DNA from: Daedaleopsis sinensis
Lineage: Eukaryota > Basidiomycota > Agaricomycetes > Polyporales > Polyporaceae
Direction: 5' to 3'
Assembly (NCBI GenBank): GCA_033807695.1
Contig: CM066305.1
Location: 3,658,001-3,722,000, forward strand
DNA length: 64,000 nt
Position numbers and translations under genes: made by a program. The notes beneath the pieces are model-generated. The model saw only the letters and a list, made by a program, of their open reading frames with translations. It ran no database searches and was not told where the DNA came from. Each line of letters starts with the position of its first letter. Positions within the stretch are counted from its first letter, which is position 1. Positions 1-12,627 of this stretch are shown one piece after another.

Positions 1-3000
1 CCCAGACCATCCTTGCCATGGGCAAGGACGCCATGCAACAAGTCATCGCCCGACGGGTCAGTCTTGACGCCTCCGTGATAGACTTCGCTGCTCCACTCCT
101 TTTCGACAATGTCGCTGATATCGTATGTCTCGCCGTCAGTATCCACGTACGAGTAGCGCATCTTGTCGTCGACCTCGTAACGAGAGCTGCGCAGCATTGC
201 GTTCCCTGGGAGCAACACGTCCAAGCCCCTCGCCGAGTTCGTTTGCGCGGAGAGAATGGCCCGCTGGTTGGCACGCGTAGCGGCGCGCTGTGCGGCTATA
301 ATCTCCTGTTTGGACAGTTGACGCTTACTAGTATCCTCGTTGGCCCCCGAGTCGGACGCAGTGCTCGAACTCGCGACAGATTCCCGCAATTGCTGCAAGG
401 CGAGTTCGTCGAGAGGTGCGGACGAGCGATGACGAGCAGCCGAGATACGGTACGCGACCGCGCGACGCAAGATGAAGACCGGGTCGTCTGCCCGAACGTC
501 GTCTGGCGAGCCGAGCAGCAGCTGCGCGGAGTCGATTGACCGGCGCTTGCTGTCGCTGAACCTCCGTTCGACTTGCCGGTACGTCGGGGGACGGGGGTAC
601 GCGTCGATGACCTTGCTGGAAGGAGCCAGCTCGCGCTCTGATAATGCAATATGAGAAACGGGAAGGAGGCGGAGCATGAGAGATTCTCACCTCTGCCATT
701 GACTTCGACAGCAAGACCATACCGCACGCGCGACGAGCTTCTCCGCTTCGTCTGCTTGTCCTCGATCTCGTCTCCCCCATCCACGACTCCCTCTGGGATA
801 CCAAACCTGTCCAAGCCCTGTTCGATCACCTCCGCAACGGTGATGTTCTTCGGGAACACGAAGATTTTCTTGCGCATCGCTTGCGAGATCCCAGGAGACG
901 GGACCTGGCTCGCTTGTGGTCGGTTCCGCAGCGTATTCTTGAACACGATCGCCTCCGTCTGAGGGTCGAACACCATGTCGTCTGGCAGATCGTCGGGGTA
1001 TATGATGAGTTGGAGACCGAACCGGAAGGATGGTGAGCTGAATCGTTCAGGCGGCACGGAGTTGCCACCTGTAGTAGACACACTCAGGAACCCACGACCG
1101 CGCGCCGAGTCGTCCCCATCGACGCTCTCCGCGAGCAGAGTCTCGTCTCCGTCCTCATTGAAGCTGTCGTCCGCGTGGCCTCTGCGGTTGAGGTAGAACT
1201 TCACCTGCGAGTCGTCCGTGAAGTCGTTCATGGAGAGCTTCTTGATGGCCGGATGCATGGAGAGGTTGCTCACAAGAGAGCTGATGCTGCCCACACTGCT
1301 ACGCTTCACCTTCGGGAGCTCAAGCGCAGCCTCGACGAGCGACTCGAATACACCGAGCGGTCTCTCGTCCGGACGCAGCACGGCCGAGGAGCCCTCGACC
1401 TGTTTGATCGTGAGGTAGTAGTCCTTGTCGTCCTCGCCTGCAGGAAGGCGGAAGCGCTGGATGGCCTGGCGCACGAGGTCGCCTGAGGTGGTAGAAGAGT
1501 TGAGGAGGACGGTCTTGAACGTCGCCTCTGTCTGAAGCTGGTCTCCAGCGAAGACTCGCACGACACTGAGGTCGGGTAGCCCGACACCCTGTCCGTCCAT
1601 CGCGGTGGGCGACAGAACTAGGGAGCCGGGACGCGGCCGGGGACCGCCAGCGGAGAGACCGGAGGCAGAACTCGTCGAGGAGCTGAACGACATGGAGCCT
1701 TGCATGACGGCCGAGGCGGACTGGAGCCCATACGAGGGCTGCGCCTCGGGCGGCGAGGAGGGAGAACGGTTGAGGTATTGCTGGTACAGAGCCTGCTGTT
1801 GCTGGTCGCGCTGGCGAAGCTGCGAGGCGTGTTGCGAAATCTGAACTTGCGTTTGGTTTTGAGGCTCTTGCTGGAAATGCCCTTCCGTGTCCTGTGGCGA
1901 AACGTTCTGAGCGGCTCTGCGCGGGTCTGTCGAGTTCTTCTGCATCGCTTGCTGCTGTTGCTGCCGTGCGTTCATGGTGACCGGGGAGCTACCATCCGGG
2001 GGGGTCATCGGGGAAGTACGCAGCGACCTGCCCGATTCCTCGGACTCGCGGAGAGAGTCCATGCTCGCTGCGCTGCCGGTGTCCGACTTGTCCTTGACCT
2101 TCTCCTTGTCCTTCTTACTTCCTCCGAACAGTCCTCTGAACACGCCGCCGCTCTTCTTCTTCTTATCTTTATCCTTGCCGCCCTCGTCGTCCGTGGTATC
2201 TTGGCCCCGATCACGATCCTTGCGCAGCTTTCCGCCTCCCTGCTTCGAAGGGCTCGGGTCTCCGACAGTGACAGTAGAGACGACCTTGCCTCTGCCGGCA
2301 GCGGCGGGACCCGGATTGAGGTTCGCCTTCTTGCGTGCAGCCTCTTCGAGGGCCTCGATCTCCTCACGGGTGCGCTTGCGTTCCTCGGACTGCTGCTGCA
2401 TAATCGCACTGGGAAGTAGGGGCCCACCGGGAGCAGGCGCGCCTTGATCATCATTGCGAGCCACAGGGGGCGTCATGGACAGCTTGCGAGTCTCCGTCAC
2501 CTGTGCAGGATCCAGAGTACGACCGCCAGGGGAGACAGGCGAGGCGGGGGAAACCTCGTCCTGCACGACGACGAGCTTGTCGCGCGGATTCTGTGTGCGA
2601 AGTGGCTGTACGTTTTGCATGGCACCCTGGTCGGCGCGGCGCGAAAGGTCGTCGACTTGGATCTGCGCTGCTTGCAGCCGCTCGCGCTGCATCTCCTCTG
2701 CAGCGCCGTCCTCCCAGCTCATGCCGTCGTCGGGCTCCATACCGAGCGGTGGCGGATGGGCGCCGCGGGCTGCGCGTTCGCGCTCCTCCCACTCCTCTGC
2801 CAGCTCAGGATCCTCGTCCTCGTAGTCCTCGTCATCCCATTCGACATCCTCTTCTTCCTCCTCCTCGTCGTTCCAGATAGCAGGCGCGTACCTGCGCACA
2901 CCAAAAGCATGCCTGAAACGAACTCCCTTGGACTGTTGTGAGGTTTGGTGGCCTGGGGATGGGGAAGGGGTATGGGCCTGATTGGAGCCTGCGCGGGAGG

Positions 3001-3528
3001 AGAGCAATCGGTCGCGAGATTCTTGCAATTCAGCTTGCGTGGCAGACGCAAGCTACAGAGGACATGGTAAGGGTGACAACATGAATGTGTAGACGAGGGG
3101 GAAAGAAGTAAGTTGGATGTAAGCGAATGAGTTTGAGGGTGTGTATCACGAAGACATACATCGACGTTGCGGTGCTTGTTCAGACGGGCGAGACGTTCAA
3201 AAGGAGTCTCGATGTTCTCTGCGGGTATATAACCGACCTCCTGGGTCTTGAGGACGCGTACAAGCCACCAGTAGCTGTTGCTGTCGTCCATGAGGAAGAG
3301 AGAGTCACCTTTAACGACATTAGCCTGACCCTCGACGGTCGCGGCGAAGCTGTGGAGGGCATATACAAGGTCGAAGTCGATGGACTCGTTGGGAATAGAG
3401 AGGGAAGACGAGCCGTCGTCGTCGTCCATGTAGTCCATCTCGCGGTCCTCGCCATCAGAGTCGTCCTCGAGAACGGAGTGTTCCTCGTCGGAGGGATATG
3501 CATGGTCGGCGTGGTGGTCGTCTGTCAT
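1..3528 (-). CDS. SH3 and Ras-association domain scaffold, probably cell polarity (3' end beyond window)
   Basis: Three exons are visible: 3160-3528, 691-3052 and 1-637, the last running off the left edge. The acidic N-terminus (residues 1-50) leads into an SH3 domain at about 53-110, with ALHSF, the WW pair and GYIPAENIE. It is followed by ETPFERLARLNKHRN, a tail I associate with the SH3 of the Bud14/Tea4 polarity proteins. A long Ser/Gln-rich, disordered stretch follows. Two Ras-association-like ubiquitin folds come next, at roughly residues 620-742 (starting VVRVFAGDQL) and 800-910 (FGLQLIIYPDD). SH3 plus RA suggests a cortical scaffold linking small GTPase signalling to polarity or cytoskeleton; that role is inferred. 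Both introns fit the frame (phase 0 and phase 1), and the start at 3528 gives an acidic leader with no competing upstream ATG in frame. Product identity beyond the domains is not certain. Confidence 0.8.
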
Positions 3529-3765
3529 GTTCTAGCGGCGAGTAAAGGAGAGATTGCAGAGGAACGTATAGCACAGTAAGTTGGAAAGGGTCAGCTTGGA
3601 AAACTTGAAGACGAGAGAGTGTGTGTGGACAGAGCGGACAGAGGCCAAGAAATCGAGGAAGCAGGTAAGTATCAACTACTGATGTTCTACTCAACCTCAT
3701 CGTATCCAAGTCTCTGCTGAGTCAGCATCTCCTCCTACATAGTACTGCAGACGCTCGCACAATAG

Positions 3766-3831
3766 CTACTCTAGTAGTACTAGTAGTACTTAGTACTAGT
3801 AGTACTACTAGTAGTAGTACTTACTGTACAT
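3766..3831. repeat. AGTACT/AGTAGT low-complexity palindromic repeat
   Basis: About 66 bases consist almost only of interlocking CTAGTAGTAC and AGTACT units, so the tract is rich in short palindromes and can fold on itself. No gene overlaps it. Confidence 0.8.
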
Positions 3832-4322
3832 AGGTACATAGTATTAGTAGCAAGCTCCTCGAGTGCTTATATAGTACCGTAGTACTGGGAACGATTTCTA
3901 GAGAAGCCCACGTTCTAGACAAGGCAGAGGCTGAGGGAGCTTATCTGTTGCAGTTAGATATCTCTTAATGTTCTATGCAACTGCTCTGAACGTTTGTAGA
4001 GCGATCCGTGACGATTTGTATCAGAGACCCGTTGGAAACCCGCGATATCGCCCAAGTTGCGCCCAAGAGCAGAGAGGATGACTTTGATGAGCGCCTAGCT
4101 ACCACTTAGCCAAATGCATCTAGCTTTCGTCTCTAAGTTGCACGCATTCCCAATCATTCTGAGTACAGATAGGAGTGGTTCAAGTATGCTCGAATATGTG
4201 TAGTGAGGTATCTATAGGCTGCTGCCTGTTTCTGACAGAATGTTACGGAGTAGTTAAGGGAGAATTGATTTGGTAAGGAGGCTGAGTCACCCAGCTGGTC
4301 ACAGCCCAATTCCCACGCTATA

Positions 4323-4334
4323 GGTTAGGGTTAG
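4323..4334 (+). promoter_or_regulatory. Telobox-like GGTTAGGGTTAG upstream of YTA7
   Basis: GGTTAGGGTTAG lies about 90 bases before the YTA7 ATG. Two TTAGGG-type units in a promoter are a known binding pattern for Tbf1/Teb1-type factors in other fungi. Function here is inferred from motif and position only. Confidence 0.4.
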
Positions 4335-4422
4335 ATGGGTTTCCCTCTAATATGACATTGTTTATTGCTTTCATACAACTACCAGGACCGCTGCCCCTCA
4401 TCCCTCATTCTCTTCTCGCCGC

Positions 4423-7400
4423 ATGGATGTCGATGACCCCAATCTACCTCAAGAGGAGGAGGACGTGGAATACGGTGTTTCCTCGCGCGGACGCCGCGTA
4501 GCCAAGAAGTCCTACCAAGAGTCTGCCAGTGATGGAGAAGACCCCATCGACCTCATCGGCTCTAAACGCAAGGGCAAGCAGGTCTTCCATCCACCAGACG
4601 AGGACGAGGACGAGGACGAAGAGCCTGCCGGTCGCTACTCTCTCCGCACCCGCAGTCGTGGCCACTCCAACAAGCTCAACGGTTTCATTGTAAGTGACGA
4701 GGAAGACGGCGAGCCCAAGCTCGGCGGACGCTACCCCACCCGAAACAGAACCAAATCCGCACCGAACGGCCATGCGAGCCGTAACGGCAGAAACACAAGA
4801 CGTTCCAACGGCCGCTCGCAGCCACAGGCCTCGTCCTCGCGCCTCTCTACGCGTCGTACGCGCTCCAATGCGCACGACGACGAAGAGGAAGAAGGCTACG
4901 TCGACGAGCCTACCTCCTCGGCCGACGGCGAGGGCTCCATCGAGGAAGCTCTTGCCACCTCCCCCGAACCCGAGCTCGATGCCGACGCTGATGCCGAGGG
5001 GGAGGTGGATCCCGAGCCCGAGGGAGACGGTAAGCCCTACGCTTTGCGACAAAGAGCCAAGATCAACTACGCCATCCCACCGCCCCTCGAGGACATGCGT
5101 CCACCTCCGAAGCCACGCTCAGGCGGGAACAAGTCTCATGGACGTGCCGCGAACCGACCGAAGGCCCCCGGCTGGAGCGCGACTGGCGCGGAGCTGAGTA
5201 GGTGGATGGGTGGCGGCGGGGATGACTCGGTGAGTGGCGCGAGTCGACGGTCGGCGACTCCAGCTGACTCTGCGGTAGGATTCCGACTACGCTACGCGCA
5301 CTCCCCGCAAACCGTTTGGCTTAGGTGCGGGCGCTGCTGCTGGTGGCGTTTTCGCTGGCGGGGCTGGGGCGGCTGGGGCGGCCGGTGGATTCTTGCCAGG
5401 CGATCTGGCTGCTGCTGCCGGGACACCGTCAAATCTGGGCAAGGTTGGAGATGCAGGTATGTCACTGTGCTGTCGCCTGTCTGCTCCCCCTGACTTTGTT
5501 GCCAGCGCTCGCGGACGTCGATCCTCTGGGCGTCAACCAGAACGTTACGTTTGACGAAGTGGGCGGTCTGGACGATCGTGAGTTCGTCTTCTATCATGTC
5601 GGCTGTGACCACTCACAGGACGTGTACGGCAATAGACATCAACTCGCTCAAGGAGATGACGCTCTTGCCTCTGCTGTATCCCGAGGTCTTCCAACGCTTC
5701 AACGTAACGCCTCCGCGTGGTGTGCTGTTCCATGGTCCTCCGGGCACTGGTAAGACACTCCTTGCACGAGCTCTTGCGGCGAGTTGTCGATCCAATGGCA
5801 AGGGCGTATGTAAGTCACGTGACCGTTAAGTCCATGTCGCCGTACTCAATCCAGGCATCAGCTTTCTTCATGCGAAAGGGCGCCGACTGTCTATCGAAAT
5901 GGGTTGGTGAGGCCGAACGTCAACTCCGTCTGCTCTTCGAGGAGGCGCGCAACCAACAGCCGAGTATCATCTTCTTTGACGAGATCGACGGCCTTGCTCC
6001 TGTACGATCGTCAAAACAGGATCAAATCCATGCCTCTATTGTGTCGACGCTACTCGCGCTCATGGATGGCATGGACGGTCGTGGGCAGGTCGTTGTCATT
6101 GGTGCCACCAACAGGCCGGACGCCATCGATCCCGCCCTCCGTCGACCGGGTCGCTTTGACAGAGAGTTTTATTTTCCCTTGCCTGGAATCGAGGCCCGAG
6201 AGAGGATCCTACATATCATGACCAAGAAGTGGGATGGATGGGATGGTGAGAAGGGACAGGCGAACGCCAAGGGGCTTGCCAAACTGACGAAAGGGTATGG
6301 CGGTGCCGACTTGAGGGTGAGTTTATTGCTTGGACATGTCTTGTAGTCGGTCTGACAGGCAGATAGGCACTCTGTACAGAAGCTGCTCTCAACGCCGTGC
6401 AACGACGATATCCACAAATCTACAAATCCAACGATCGTTTGCTGCTTAAGCCTGAGACAATCGAGGTCGAGCTGCGCGACTTCATGATATCAGTGAACAG
6501 TGCGTCCCAGCGACCTTTCCGCTGATAGTTATTGTCCGCTCATCCTGACTTTGGCTCCATTCAGAGCTTGTGCCGTCTTCAGCGCGTTCAGTATCTTCAT
6601 CTGCATCTCCCCTACCGACACAACTCGTTCCGCTGTTGCAAGATCATTTGGATAAGATCAAAGATATCATCGGTAAGGTCCTGCCTGTTAGCAAGAAGCG
6701 GACTGCTCTAGAAGAAGCCGAGTGGGAAGAAGAGAGCTCTGAGGGTGCGCTCGAGCGTGAGCTGATGATGCAGTCGATGGAGACTCTGCGTATATACCGA
6801 CCCCGCGTAATCCTGCATGGTCCGCTCGGTATGGGTCAAAGCTACGTCGCCGCCGGAGCGTTGCACTTCCTCGAAGGGTACCACGTTCAGAGCCTTGATC
6901 TCGGCGCTCTGATGTCAGACTCTACCAGGGTGCGATTCGGAATAGTCCACCGTCTTGTGGCTCGATGCTGATCAGATTTGTAGACCCCTGAGGCAGCTAT
7001 CGTGCAACTGTTCGTAGAAGCCAAACGCCATCAACCCTCCGTCGTGTACATTCCGTCGCTAGCCGGATGGTGTGCTGCCGTCACGGAGACTGCGCGAACG
7101 ACAGTGCGCGCGATGCTCGACACCCTTGCGCCGACCGACCCCGTCCTCCTGTTGGCTGTCGTAGACGGTCCGTTCAACCAGTTGCCTCGCGACGTCCGGC
7201 AGTGGTTTGGGCCGATCCGCGAAAACCGTGTTGCTCTCACGGCGCCGACCTCCTCCCAGAGAGATCAATTCTTCGAGGGCCTGCTGAAGGACGTGCGCCG
7301 GCCACCGAATGAATTCCCGGATGGTATCAAGAGACGGAAGCGGATTCTCGAAGAGCTGCCCATCGCACCTCCGCTCGAACCGCGTCAGCCGACTGCCGCG

Positions 7401-8984
7401 GAGCTCGCGTTGCAAGAGGAGAACGACCAGCGCGTTATCACGCTGCTCAAGTATCGCCTCGGGCCCATTCTCAGCGAGCTGAAGAGGAAGTTCAAACGGT
7501 TCACGAAGCGCGCCTCGGTAAGTCGCAATGGGTCCCCGTTGTCTGTCGATGTATCTGACGGACATCTTCAGGAGGAGTACAACTACGACTTCAATGCTCC
7601 TCCACCGCCTCCGCCGGCCCCGCCCGTACAGATCGCCCTTGTTACATCCTCTGTAGAAATGCAAGTCGATGTTGATGGTGTCGCGGAGGTTGTCAACGAG
7701 GCACAAACCCAAGAGGTCGTCGAACTTGGGATCGACCAACAAGTTCAGGCCCAGTTCCCGCAGGAGCCCAAACTGCACGACATCGATCTCGAACGGATGA
7801 ACGTCGAACTGTACAAGGGACGGTACCTGACCCCCGACGACTTCTTGCGAGACGTCCACAGGATCGTCGAGAACGCACAGATCCGGATACATGAGGACCC
7901 CGAGCGACTCTTCAGGGCGCAAGCGATGTTTACCGCTGCCGAAGTCAGTATCCAAGACTTTGACCCGCAGTTCAGGCTCGAGTGTCAGCGGATGGCGGCG
8001 CGCGAGAGCAAGCGGCGCGAACAGCACAGGAGGGAGAAGGAGAAGGAGAAGGCGCCCGCACAAAACGGAGTCTACGCCCCCGGCACGAGGAGGAGCGCAC
8101 GTAACAACGGCCAGGAGCCGGAGATGTCGATCCAGGACGTCACGGAGCTAGAGCGCAGGGAACGCAGGCTGAAGAGGCAGCGCTCTAAGGGCGTCGAAAC
8201 TACCCCGTCCGAGGACGAGACGGGAGAGCGCGTCACTAAAAAGTCGCGAACCGACGGTGAGGACGGCCCGCCCTCGCCTACCGTTGGTGGTCGATCGATG
8301 AGCGTACGCTTCGCGGACGACGCGCAGCCTCCGCCTGGGTCGCCGAGCGGTGTGGGCCTGTTAGCAATCCCAGAGCAGTCAGGCTCGCGCGCCGGCTCTG
8401 AGGTACCCCGCAGAAACGGCTTCGACCCATCACTCCTTAACCCCTTGTCGCCCGTCGATCTATGCGCAAACATCCCCACCGATCCCCCCGATAATCCGTT
8501 CAGCGCTCCTACCCTGTTGGAAGCCCCAGCCGCTCTGCAGGACCCTGCGCCCCAGCCCATCGACAACAGCGCTAGCGGCCCGAACGGGCTTCCATCCGAT
8601 GCCCAAGTCATCTTAGATGGCGACGGCGACCAGCCGATGGACACCTCGCAGACGCAACCCGTCGAGGAACCCGCGCTCCCGTCGACCGCACCTCTAGAAC
8701 CACTACCCGACCAGCCGATGGAGGTCGAGCGCTCGCCGACGCCTCCGCTCCCGGACTTCGTGCTCGACGAAGATGCCTTGGCGGAGCTCAAGGGGTACCT
8801 GCGCGACGCGACTGGGTCGCTAAACGTCGAACAGCTCGAACAGCTGCGTGCAACATGTTTGGGTATCGTCTGGCGGCATCGCACCGAGTGGGACCGGGGC
8901 GCGCTGGTGCGGGAGCTCAAGGAGGAGGCGCGACAATTCGTCGAGGAGATCTCGTTGGACGACATGGACGCGCCCTCGCCGTGA
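4423..8984 (+). CDS. YTA7: Yta7/ATAD2-type AAA ATPase with bromodomain-like region
   Basis: Nine exons: 4423-5229, 5279-5456, 5506-5577, 5636-5809, 5862-6316, 6367-6499, 6565-6929, 6984-7517 and 7572-8984. Together they give 1,376 residues. The acidic, basic-patched N-terminus precedes the AAA1 core. AAA1 has Walker A GPPGTGKT near residue 385, Walker B IIFFDEID near 445, and the [22 protein letters not shown] sensor/arginine-finger block. AAA2 is degenerate: its P-loop reads GPLGMGQS, lacking the Lys. A bromodomain-like helix block ([18 protein letters not shown]) is near residue 990. This order (acidic, AAA1, dead AAA2, bromodomain) is that of Yta7/Abo1/ATAD2, nuclear ATPases that act on histone H3 and nucleosome density. 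The last intron (7518-7571, 54 bases) is stop-free and in frame. A 164-base piece of exon 9 is duplicated at 18894-19057. Confidence 0.92.
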
Positions 8985-9714
8985 CGAGGCTTCTCTGTAT
9001 CCGGGGCTTCATTCGTGTACATGCTGACCGCGTCCAGTGCCTCAGCGGGTGCTCAACGTTCGTCGGACTTGTTCCCGTCGTTTCCGAGACGTGTGGGTGG
9101 ATAGTGGACGATGGGACTCTCTCTGTAGATTATTACTTGTCACTAGTACGGCTGCTCGTGTATCGCCAACGCTACTCCTCATACCGGCTTTCGAAATTTA
9201 TCAATATTGAGTAATAAGTGACTTGTTACCCCTGGAGCGGCGTCATGAAGTACTCAAGAAGCCTGAGGCCCAGTGAGTACTCAAGAAATCTGGGTGTTGC
9301 TCGCGATGTAGGTGTGAATGCTGTGGTACGTCGCTATGTTGTAGTTCAGCTACATACACGGAGCTGAAGGCTAGTTGGGCACGCCCACTTATAACTGCAT
9401 AAAGGCTCTCCTCGTATGCGCATGCTGTTTCACAACTTCGAGCCGGCAGGCACCCTCGCGCTCGAGCATATTGATTCCGGGGAAAGCTTGGCGCGATCGC
9501 CTACCAAGTTATTGCACCAGCAAGATCGACTTTCACCTTCTTCAAGTGACAGTCAGTGGAAGTAGGTACAATCCATGGGCGCACTAAGTCAATTCTCAGC
9601 GGTTAGCTACTATAGCTGTCATCAATTCCACAATGCAGACTGCACACCCTCCAGACAAGTACACACTACATACCACACCACTGCCACGGTTAGAATTCAA
9701 CCCACAAAAAACCC
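8985..9714. other. Intergenic, convergent 3' ends of YTA7 and P450
   Basis: About 730 bases lie between two convergent genes. They hold both 3' UTRs and a short direct repeat of GTACTCAAGAA near 9250 and 9277. I see no coding sequence. Confidence 0.6.
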
Positions 9715-11716
9715 TCAAGCCTGCCTCGGGCGCACCACGACCCGCAGCGGCGGCTTCTGGATCGTGAACCAGTCCTGCAGACCGTCCTCGTACGCGCGCG
9801 CGTCCCACCCGTCCGCAAAGCGCAGCTCAAAGCGCTGCACGACGTGCGTTACGAGCATGCGCATCTCCTGCAGCGCAAGGTTCTTGCCCACACAGTTGTT
9901 CGGCCCGAACGAGAACGGCGCGAACGCGGCTGCGTTGTGCACGAAGCCCTGCGGCCGCTGCTCCTCGTTCGCGGCGAGCAGCCAGCGGTCGGGCCAGAAC
10001 GCCTCGGTCGCGGGCGCGAATTGCTTCGGGTCGCGGTGGAGCGCGTAGAAGTGCACGAAGGTGATGGTGCCCTCGGGGAGGTAGCTGCGTGCGCGCGCGC
10101 GCGCGATCAGCCGCGGGCGGAGGGTCGGGGGATGTATGCACTCACTGTGATCCGGCGACCCGGCCGCCAGAGCCCGCGGGCACCTGGCGCTGGCTGCCGT
10201 CGGGAACGATGGGCACAAGGCGGAGGGTCTCGTTGCTGAGGCCGAGAATGCGTCAGTGCGATTAACACGGCGAGACGGTTGCTGCTCACATCACCGCGTT
10301 CAGGTAGGGCATGTTCGGGTGGTTCTTTGTCTCGAGTGCGTTCTCTCCGGGCGGGAAGAAGTGGTCGACTTCCGCTTGGAGTCGCTTGTACACCTCGGGA
10401 TCCCTGATCACGAAGTAAAACAGATTAGAGAGCGCGATGGAGGTGGTGTCGGAGCCGGCGATCATGGCCAGAGTGCCATTCACGATCGTCTCCGCAAAGT
10501 CGGGGGACTTGGCTTCGACGCCGTCTTCGTTGTTCTGTGCGGGATGAATGCCGTACATTAGCGGACGTCAGCGCAAACGGGCTAGAGCGTACCAGAAAGT
10601 AGAAGAGATCACGACGCAGGGAGCCGCCCTTAATGCGCGCGGCCGCGAGGCCGGACCCGTAGGCGAACATGCGTCGCACACCATGAGCCGCCTTTGGTAT
10701 CCGGCGAATGTAGTACGCTAACCAGGGAATCTGGGCAAGAATGTGCAACGCTCTGCAGGAATGGAATGAGCATACACGCCCGCGGCGAAGCACGGAGTGA
10801 CTAACACTTGGCCTTCTTCCAACATGTGCCACTTGCTGCCAGCGTCGCCGTATCTCAGCATTTCAGAGCCGCCACCGAATCTAGAACGCGAAGTCAGCTC
10901 CGAGCTATCTCCTCTGCAGGGCCGCAGGGACGAACGCCATGTCGCTCATGAAGTCGTATCTGTGAACGGCTACATGAGCGTGCACACCAGCACATTTCTC
11001 TCCAGGACTCACGAGAACCAGCCGATCCACTTGCCCAAGTCCACTTCGGACTTCTGCTGCGCGAGACCGTCCGCTAGCTCGCTGACGCGCTTGGCGATGA
11101 TCTCCTCGTAGCCCTTGAGCGCAGCTGAGTTGAAGGCGCGGCTCCAGGGCTTGCGCTTGCGGGCATGCTCGCGGGTGTTGCGTTCTGCGATCAGGGACCG
11201 CTTATCGCTAAACGCGATAACCGTGCTGACCCATCCTGCGAGACTGTCAGTAAATCGCCGTGCATGAAACGCACGATGAGACATACGGGGGCCCTTGGGC
11301 AGCATGCCGACGGTCTGCAGCGCATCCGGATCGCGGAAGGAGATTTCGTTGGGGCCGGTCCTGACAGCGTCGCCGTAGCGTTCGTGAAGGGACTTGATGT
11401 ACTTGTGCTGTATGCCTTTCCTGGTTGCGAGCAGAGTCAGCGACAGCTTGGAGATCTTGAGGAGCGCGGGGCCAGGGTAGTGAGCGAGGGGGTGGAAGGG
11501 GGAGAGGCGGTAGAGAACGAGTGACGAGACGAGAGTGGTGAGATAAAGGGCAAAAGAGGCGAAGACTGCGCCGACGAGCGGGACTTTGCCATAGAGTAGG
11601 ATCGAAGATACGAGGGGAGGGATAAGGAGTATCGAGAATTGGATTCGGAGCCTTTGAGGCTCGTAGCGGTTGAAGATCTGGTGTGCAAGCTGAGAGATGG
11701 TATCGAACATGGTCAA
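9715..11716 (-). CDS. Cytochrome P450 monooxygenase, membrane anchored
   Basis: Eight exons on the minus strand: 11287-11716, 11013-11235, 10936-10959 (24 bases), 10806-10880, 10593-10752, 10290-10534, 10146-10235 and 9715-10084. They join to 538 residues, the normal P450 length. Two hydrophobic segments occupy residues ~25-75, followed by the Pro-rich hinge (HYPGP). The I-helix has AGSDTTS, the K-helix has ETLR (about 388-391), then FWPDRW, and the heme loop reads FSFGPNNCVG with the axial Cys near residue 480. It is expected to be an ER-bound, NADPH-P450-reductase-dependent oxygenase. The substrate cannot be read from sequence and I do not assign a CYP family. The first intron (11236-11286, 51 bases) is in frame and stop-free, so retention would add residues before the conserved WVS. 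All key residues are present. Confidence 0.9.
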
Positions 11717-12627
11717 TGCATGCTCAAAGGCTTAGCGGAGGCAGTCATAATAAAATACACACCAGACCGGCACCGAATAGGCCGGAGGAGATTTGTTTCA
11801 CAGAGAGAGCACCAAGTTGCTCCGACATGTCGTCTAGCGGGGGACGGAAGCGGTTGGTGAAAGTGAAGAAGCTGAAGGAGAGTCGCCGAGGAGCAGCGGA
11901 GGACCTCGGTATATAAGGATGTATCAGCCGTTAGCTAGCGGTCGCGGACCTACCAAAATGAAACAGTCGCTCGGTGAAGACCGTGACGTTTGTCAACTCG
12001 CGGGGAAGTGCGACGGGAACGGGAGAGAGACTGTCTGATTTATATGTGTGTCTCGGCGAGGCTTCACGAGCGTCTGACACGCGATCACACCTTTGATACG
12101 GTCTGGAGGATGGAGGATAATGATTTATGTACTGCGCATGCCACGGTGGCGATTTCGTTGAGCTCTAGGGGTATGTTTTCCACACGATCAAGGGACTTAC
12201 GCGTTCACAAAGTTCACTGCTCGTGCATAGCAGCGAGCGCGTTGTGGCAGTGTGCATGCAACCTTGCGGATAGCTGAGCATGCCAGTAGCATTTTATAGG
12301 CAATGATCATGACCGTCGGACTCAGAAGACTAGTACGTACTTTTCGGGACAACGCAAGTCAAGCGCTCACTGGTGCGGCTGTGCCGGCGGCGAGTCACCT
12401 CCTCCCTGCGTGCGCACTTCAACGGAATGCTGTACATAACGCAGCAAGTACATTCTGGTTGATTTACCCTGATTTACCTGACTTGTAAAAGTGAACAACG
12501 AGCGCCTCTCGGCGATCTACGTGACTGCACAGCTTGACTCTGCTTAACTCTGCCCTCGATCCATAACGTTAACAACGTTAACCCTTGACACCGGACTCGA
12601 GCTGCAGAAGATTTTGCATACATACTG
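11717..12627. other. Intergenic, P450 promoter side
   Basis: About 910 bases sit upstream of the P450 and of kinase-like copy K1. Only short unsupported frames occur. TA-rich stretches near 11910-11920 and 12290 could be promoter elements, but I cannot assign them. Confidence 0.5.

Larger units (their letters stand above)
3529..4422. other. Intergenic region between divergent SH3/RA and YTA7 genes
   Basis: About 890 bases carry no convincing reading frame. The region must contain both promoters because the flanking genes diverge. It contains an AGTACT/AGTAGT low-complexity patch and a telomere-like motif, listed separately. Confidence 0.7.

Noticed and set aside
18..539. Plus-strand frame of 173 codons at the left edge
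   Set aside because: It lies antisense to the continuing exon of the SH3/RA gene, which has good splice joins and domain content.
1700..2419. Long Leu/Arg-rich plus-strand frames opposite the SH3/RA gene
   Set aside because: Antisense shadows of a Ser/Gln-rich exon; composition is typical of reverse-complement low complexity.
7059..8063. 334-codon minus-strand frame inside YTA7
   Set aside because: Shadow of the YTA7 bromodomain exons, with no start context or domain.
9827..10239. Arg/Ala-rich frames on both strands over the P450 end
   Set aside because: Out-of-frame readings of a GC-rich P450 exon; the P450 frame contains the heme motif.
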